Source: Megaleporinus macrocephalus (lineage: Eukaryota; Chordata; Actinopteri; Characiformes; Anostomidae). Taken from it: DNA of 64,000 nt. The translations under genes and the position numbers were made by a program. This document shows positions 58,981 through 64,000 of the stretch, piece after piece (the stretch's first letter is position 1; each line of letters begins with the position of its first letter). The notes under the pieces were generated by a model that saw only the letters and a program-made list of their open reading frames with translations, searched no databases and had not been told where the DNA came from. The stretch is from positions 17,306,024 to 17,370,023 of the forward strand of contig CM038716.1 of the NCBI GenBank assembly GCA_021613375.1, read 5' to 3'.

Positions 58981-59079
58981 TAATCTTGCTGCACTCTGAA
59001 CGGAACCTTCCCAGGGCCACGGGCCCACCACACCAAGAGAGGAGCAGGAGGAGGATGAGGAGACGGGCTCTATTTGATC

Positions 59080-59640
59080 ACCACTGTAATTCAGAGTGAC
59101 CTCTACTGTCTCCTCATGATGCTCACATGTCCACTGGTAGGAGAGGAGAGAGAGATTGGTCAGCAGAAGAGGTGCTCCATTTGACCTCAGCTGAAGGCCA
59201 AAGTGACCTCAGCTGCCTCCTCGTGACACACACACACACACACACGTCCACTGGTGAAAGCAATGTAAGAAAATACACTATTTGTTTTGCTTTGCACTAC
59301 GGCACTATTTGTGCTTCTCTGTGCTGCTCAGCATTGCACTTTAGGAGGACTGAGTCTGGAGTGTGGTCATACTGTGGCGTTTATAAGAGTGCAGAGGGAC
59401 GCTAGGGGACACTTCAAACCTTTTGTGACATTGTGTGATGAACCTTTCTGGCGCTTTTATTTTCAAAGGTGTAAAGAGAGCGTCTGAAGAGCTCTTTGAG
59501 AAAGAGTAGAGAAAGCAAGAGTTTCTACAGACCACAGCAGAAGTTGTAAGTGACCTCCACTGCATCCTCAGTGACGCATGACACTGCATGCTCATGCATG
59601 TGCAGTGGAAAGAACACCTTAAGAAAACACCAACCATAGG
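59080..59640. repeat. Degenerate local repeat with AGTGACCTC units
   Basis: AGTGACCTCTACTGTCTCCT at 59094, AGTGACCTCAGCTGCCTCCT at 59200 and AGTGACCTCCACTGCATCCT at 59549 begin related units. The first two units also share GTCCACTGGT downstream. Spacing is irregular, so the repeat is old or rearranged. CA tract at about 59226-59244. Confidence 0.6.
59289..59422 (+). repeat. Local duplicate, copy 1
   Basis: GGAGTGTGGTCATACTGTGG, GTTTATAAGAGTGCAGAGGG and ACACTTCAAACC recur at 60670-60860, together with an upstream TTCTCTGTGCTG / CCTCTGTGCTG segment. Confidence 0.75.
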
Positions 59641-60549
59641 AAAGGGGGCATCAAGAAAAAGAAAGTGAGAGAAACAGGAAGAAGAGACAGAGTAGAGAGA
59701 CAGATATAGAGGAGATGGGTTCTATGACCTCTTGACACAAGCAAAACACTAAGGACACTTTTAGCATTCTGGCTCTTTATAGACCTTTCCAATGGACGTG
59801 TGCTTGAAGAGTCATTATTGTAAACGAGGAAAGTATAAGTGTAAGTATGAAGAACCTTAGTAAGGTTTCAGGAATCTCTAAAGAATTCAAACACCACAGC
59901 AAAACTGAACTGCTGAATTATACTTTCATTAGGTGCTTAAAATGCACATGTATGATGCATTTTTATAACTCATAATAAAATTCCAACTACCGTAAGAAGA
60001 GTCCACTGCCAGCTGGTGGGACCGGCAGGTGATCCCCAAGCTTCCGAGGACGCATCTTTCTGTATTAATTGGCATCCCCACTCCGGAAAACACACAGAGC
60101 TTGGGCAAGATTTGTCCGCAACACTGTGGCAAGTGCTGCTAGGCTTCAGTGCACTGTTAACAAGCTCTGACAGAGCATTGGGTATGATACGGGGAGGGCC
60201 TCTGACCTGAGGCTACAGCTTGGGAGTGAGAGAGGGGCCGATAGTGCAGGTGTCAGGTGCTGGGCGTGGAGCAGTAACGGCACAAGAGGGACTGAGAGCC
60301 CATGTCTGGAGTTATGAATCCACACAAACAGAATGTCAAACCGCTGGCTCCCACTCACCCACATGCTGGTCATTAAACTACAGACTGTTGCAATACTGTT
60401 TCTAATGTGAAATCAGGAGTGATGTGCTAAAGCCTTGCTTCACAGTAACTACAGTGACTAGTATCACCTTTTGCACAGACTATACATACATGTCACTCAA
60501 GACCATGTGTTATAACACTTGTAAAAATATTATAAAGCATAGTCTGTTA
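59641..60549. other. Spacer
   Basis: Mixed sequence. Frames 60016-60210, 60146-60373 and 60220-60405 overlap on both strands and have no domain. Confidence 0.4.
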
Positions 60550-60860
60550 TTATTACTGTTTCATTGTACCATTTGCATACTATTGCACTGCTGTACTGCT
60601 GTAGTGTTCAGTACTGCACTGTGTACTGCTTAACACTGCCTATTACTGCACTGTGTACTGCTTTTACAGTGTACAGAACTACACTATATGTACTCCTCTG
60701 TGCTGTCTGGTACCGCATCGTGTACTGCTGTCCAGTACTGCAGGCAAGCCTTTTAGAAGGAGTCTGAAGTGTGGTCATACTTTGGTGTTTATAGGAGTGC
60801 AGAGGGACACTTTCTTGAAGCTACGCTTAGAAAGGAGGCAACACTTCAAATCTTGGGAAT
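60550..60860 (+). repeat. TACTGCACTGTG low-complexity stretch and local duplicate, copy 2
   Basis: 60560-60745 is made of TACTGCACTG/GTACTGCT phrases. 60670-60860 is the diverged copy of 59289-59422 (GAAGTGTGGTCATACTTTGG, GTTTATAGGAGTGCAGAGGG, ACACTTCAAATC). Confidence 0.7.
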
Positions 60861-61379
60861 CCTCAACTCCACTGCAGCAAATGTGTTCTGTGTTCATGTT
60901 ACCTTGTCAAAATGTTCTACATTAGAGCAGATTTATAGCTCCAGCTCCCTGCATAAAACTTTTGGTAGGACAGTTTGATAGCTTAAATCACCTTCATCAA
61001 AAAAGCCTACTATCATTGGAACTACAAAGCCTAAGTCACTGGGTTTTTTTTTGAATTTCCATAAATGGTGTAGCAGTCATTATAAACATCTTATTGAGGA
61101 GAAGAAGTAGTCTGAACTGAATTGACAGTAAAAACAGCAAAATGTTTGAATGCTTTGAATGTGTGAAACATTTGAATCCTTAGTTTCCATATGGTTCTCA
61201 TGTTAGTATTGTGCTGCTAATTTGAAGCCAGTTAATACTGTTTAAACATTTTCAGTATGTAACAATATTATTATTATTAAATGTGATATAAAATTTTGTG
61301 TTGTGGGTCAAATCTAAGTTGATCTATTTAAACTAACCCACGCTGAATTGTGATTTTTAAAAATTTGAATGACCTAATA
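60861..61379. other. AT-rich spacer
   Basis: Nothing recognised. Confidence 0.45.
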
Positions 61380-61815
61380 TGTACGGTACTAAAATAGTAT
61401 GGGCAATGGCAAAGAGACAGCAATTAAAAAAATTGAATTGAATCTAATTGAACTGAATAGAACTATATTAAGAGTCTGTTTAATCAATGTTTTCTGAATT
61501 CACCTTCAACTAAACAAAGTAAACAAAAGGTATTCACAAAAGGAAGCAGATAATAGAGACAGCAGTGAAATGAATGGAACTGAATGTAATAAAATCAAAT
61601 AACCGTAACCAGAAATGAACTGAACTGAATAAAGTGTTTGGGAAATGGCAAGAACAGACAGCAACTGAAGAGAACAGAATTGAATCAAATCTCTTTTAAT
61701 CTAAATGACTTTGAATCGATCCAAACTGAACTGGATTGAATGTAACAACCAAACCAAATCGAATCAAACCAAATCTAATGGAATGCAACTGAACTGAACA
61801 GAACAAAAAAGTTTG
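61380..61815. repeat. Degenerate (TGAAC/TGAAT)n region with longer-period structure
   Basis: GAACTGAAC/GAATTGAATC phrases dominate. A longer phrase recurs: GGGCAATGGCAAAGAGACAG at 61400, GGGAAATGGCAAGAACAGAC at about 61640, and GTGAACTGGTAAACAGAGCC at about 61814. This suggests a higher-order unit of about 170-240 bp that has decayed. Confidence 0.6.
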
Positions 61816-62030
61816 TGAACTGGTAAACAGAGCCGCTGAGTAGGGTAGGAGTGTTTTATGATAGGGCATGGAGATGTTGGGCAGATTATATGGAAGGGAA
61901 GGGAAGTTTGAGGCTGAGATTGATGGGGCCTCACTGCTGGCGCTGTGAGGGAGCTGGCACAGAGAACGAGTGAGAGCGGAGATTAGCCAACCACTCACAC
62001 TGCCACATGTACAGCAGAGCGCTGCAGCCA
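61816..62030. other. Mixed block
   Basis: Balanced complex sequence (GGGGCCTCACTGCTGGCGCT) without supported frame or repeat. Confidence 0.3.
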
Positions 62031-62034
62031 GATG

Positions 62035-62125
62035 CGCACACACACACACAAACGCAGGTCATATCTCAATATCTGCTGCTCTACTCACATACACACACCC
62101 ATAACACACACACACACACACACAC
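62035..62125. repeat. (CA)n microsatellites
   Basis: CA runs at 62037-62052 and about 62105-62125, explaining the HTHTHT frames. Confidence 0.9.
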
Positions 62126-62560
62126 TGCCTCCCATTTCCTGGGTTTCTGGCAGAATGACTCACATGCACAGAGAAGAAGGGATGGAGAGACTCATCTGGT
62201 TTCACAAGAGGACGGAGTGGAGGAGGCCAGGGTGGCACTGGGGATCAGTAACCACACTAATCTACACAGGACAGCCAAAAACCTCCATCTGATCCTGCTT
62301 AGCTACAAACACACACACACATGCACGGTAAACTATGAAACACTGAGCTTTCCAAAACTGAAAGTGAGCATCTGGCGCATGTGTGTAGGTGTGTTTTTGC
62401 GCTGGTGATTACAGTATGTGTGTGAGAGTGAATCGATAAATATGTGTGATTGCATGTAAAGGTGTAAAACCTGCATGTGTGAAAATGAGAGTGTGCAGCG
62501 GGTGCGGCACATTATGTGAAGGCATCGCTGTGTGTTTGTCTGTAATGGCATTTAGCAGAC
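62126..62560. other. Spacer with TG/CA enrichment
   Basis: Frames across this part start in CA repeats and have no domain. TG-rich phrases at 62370-62470. Confidence 0.4.
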
Positions 62561-62880
62561 TGTGCAAAAGTCAGAGACCAGCCTTCATTTATTAACTTTG
62601 CCATGAAAACAGAAAATTCAACAACCCAATATAAAAATATTTTATATATGCATTTTATATAAAATAATATGTAGTGTGTCCACACTTTGCAGCAGGCAAT
62701 CTGTCTTCTCTTTGGTCTACTTCCGTTTCACAGTTATGGGTTCTTGACAACTACACAAGCTTTTGGACACACAGCCTTGAGTTTTGACATCTTACAGTGG
62801 AGGAATGGACAGTAACACCTGGGTGTTTTTTAGACCTGGAGCAAAAGTGGAGCTAGTTTAAAAAAAAACAACAGTTTTGC
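62561..62880. repeat. Possible dispersed repeat beginning GTGCAAAAGTCAGAGACC
   Basis: TGTGCAAAAGTCAGAGACCA, TTCATTTATTAACTTTGCC and TGGGTTCTTGACAACTACAC, CAAGCTTTTGGACAC resemble a fish DNA-element family starting TGTGCAAAAGTCTGAGRCCA. From memory, low confidence. Confidence 0.4.
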
Positions 62881-62902
62881 CGAATGTTTAACCAATAGAG
62901 AT

Positions 62903-63075
62903 GGTTCCCAATCTTGGTCCTGGAGGACCCCTTGCCTTGCACGTTTTTTGATTGCACCTCCCCTACAACACCTGATCCAGCTAATCCGCCAGTTAAAAAG
63001 CCCATTCTGGGTGTTTTGGCAGGGACACACAAAAATGTGGAGGGCAGGGGGTCTTCCAGGACAGGGCTGGGAACC
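62903..63075. mobile_element. Foldback MITE with about 28-bp terminal inverted repeats
   Basis: The left end GGTTCCCAATCTTGGTCCTG (62903) pairs with the right end CCAGGACAGGGCTGGGAACC (63075) with few mismatches. GGAGGACCCC / GGGGTCTTCC extend the match. The interior also folds (CCTTGCCTTGCACG versus TGTGGAGGGCAGG). It resembles a common fish hAT-type MITE that ends in CAGTGGTTCCCAA. Frames 62830-63030, 62853-63227 and 62914-63255 are by-products of this near-palindrome. A target-site duplication is not certain. Confidence 0.8.
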
Positions 63076-63249
63076 TCTACCAACCTCTGGTGTACCAACA
63101 TGGTTTTCAATGGAATCACATTTTTGAAACTTTTGCTTTGCTTATGCATGGGCATAACTATACATCTACTCCTCACAGAAATGTACATCTTAATAGACGA
63201 GGGGTGGTCTGAGTATTTGCTGTGCATTATATGTGGCCACAGACAAACA

Positions 63250-63420
63250 CCTTAGAGCTTGAGAAGACATCTGTGAGGTGTGGAGGCGCATGTGTGTATA
63301 TGTGTGCATAATGTGTGTGTGTATATGTAGCAAATGCATCTGCACTGTGTGTGCACGATGGCCTCTGTGAGCGAAAGCGCCTGTTGCGCACACGCATGCA
63401 TGTGTGTGTGTGTGTGTGTT
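63250..63420. repeat. TG-rich stretch with (TG)n at 63400-63419
   Basis: TGTGTATATGTGTGCATAATG-type phrases lead to a short pure TG run. Confidence 0.8.
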
Positions 63421-63479
63421 GTGCTGCTGGTGGCTGTGCTTCAGGATTGTGTCGAGGGCGTCTGTAATAAATGTGCCCG

Positions 63480-63642
63480 AGCGTGAGGGCCCAAAAGATA
63501 TATCACAGACAGAGGGGGAGCAGAGAGAGTGCACAGGGGGAGGAGGGGGGAGAAGGGAGGATAGATTGGTGAGGAAAAAAAATAAAAAAATGAGGAGGTG
63601 GTGTGGAGGGGAGTTGGGGTGGGGGGGTTTTGGTAGGGGGGG
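63480..63642 (+). other. Purine/G-rich tract with G-quadruplex motif
   Basis: G runs at 63608-63611, 63616-63619, 63621-63627 and 63636-63642 with short loops satisfy a G-quadruplex pattern on the plus strand. The upstream part is AGGGGG/GAGAG-rich. Confidence 0.6.
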
Positions 63643-64000
63643 CTGGTTTCTCCTGGGTCCTGCTATGTTTCCCATTATGTAAGCCCTGGTCACCGGCAGC
63701 ATGCCAGCAGGCAAAATAAAAGAGTCTCTCTGGCTTGGCACGGCTCGTATTTTCCTATCCTCGGCGCGGGGTCAGGGAGGGGTCAGGCAGCTGGATGGGG
63801 CTGGATGGGGCGCTGGGGGGATTGTGGGGTCTGGGCCGGCCTCCAAAAACCCAAAAGGCCCTGGGTTCAAGTACCAGCTGAAAGCAATCAGGGGGAAATC
63901 TGGGAGTGCCACAGCTGCTCTGAGTGCGCCGCTGTACTGCGGCCCAACAATCTCTCTCTCACTTTCTCTCTTTCTTTCTTGCTCCATTGTTTCTTTCTCT
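63643..64000. other. GC-rich candidate regulatory block with second G-quadruplex cluster
   Basis: Complex sequence TTCCCATTATGTAAGCCCTG and GGCAAAATAAAAGAGTCTCT is followed by G runs at 63797-63800, 63807-63810, 63815-63820, 63826-63829 and 63833-63835. A CT-rich run follows at the window edge. No supported frame; the block may continue beyond the window. Confidence 0.35.

Noticed and set aside
62853..63255. Overlapping frames of 113 and 124 codons on opposite strands
   Set aside because: They overlap a near-palindromic MITE, which explains the similar translations on both strands.
63190..63741. 183-codon minus-strand frame
   Set aside because: Proline/serine- and HTHTHT-rich translation of TG and G-rich sequence; no domain.
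1..64000. Endogenous retrovirus or LTR element
   Set aside because: No paired LTRs, primer-binding site or gag/pol motifs were seen.

Overview
The window looks like non-coding teleost fish DNA. The evidence is the density and type of repeats: Tc1-type transposase remnants, an L2/CR1-type LINE 3' end, tRNA-derived SINEs ending in motifs common in fish genomes, palindromic DNA elements, long CA/TA/GA microsatellites and AT-rich spacers. Several dispersed families resemble ones I associate with otophysan fishes (catfish, characins, zebrafish relatives). That family-level placement is from memory and was not checked.

I found no convincing intact protein-coding gene, RNA gene or CRISPR array. Nearly all longer open frames are explained by tandem repeats (LAGSVLKR/LTGSVLKR arrays, CA/TG tracts, a 153-bp repeat), by transposase or LINE debris, or by chance in GC-rich stretches. 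The window is best read as a gene desert, or the inside of very large introns. Scattered GC-richer blocks of complex sequence may be conserved regulatory elements, but conservation could not be tested.

Layout: 0-3 kb has an antisense LINE 3' end and a second retroelement-like tail. 3.2-4.3 kb has a diverged 272-bp tandem duplication and a GC-rich block. 6-7.3 kb is a GC-rich block with a perfect DR1 nuclear-receptor half-site pair. 7.8-10.4 kb holds two copies of a retroposon tail (one with a perfect 12-bp target-site duplication), a perfect 32-bp-arm hairpin and a palindromic dispersed element. 11-21 kb alternates AT-rich spacer with candidate regulatory blocks. 22-24.2 kb has further palindromic-element copies, one inside a segment bounded by 46-bp inverted repeats. 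25.3 kb has a tRNA-derived SINE. 26-41 kb is mostly AT-rich spacer with simple repeats, a LINE tail and candidate regulatory blocks.

The most striking region is 41.8-45.95 kb. A decayed Tc1-like transposase on the minus strand runs into a 24-bp minisatellite of about 47 units. Part of the transposase, the array and the right flank were then duplicated in tandem as a unit of about 1.87 kb that is almost identical between copies. 46-64 kb continues with SINEs, old local duplications, a foldback MITE and GC-rich candidate regulatory blocks, ending in a G-quadruplex-prone stretch.
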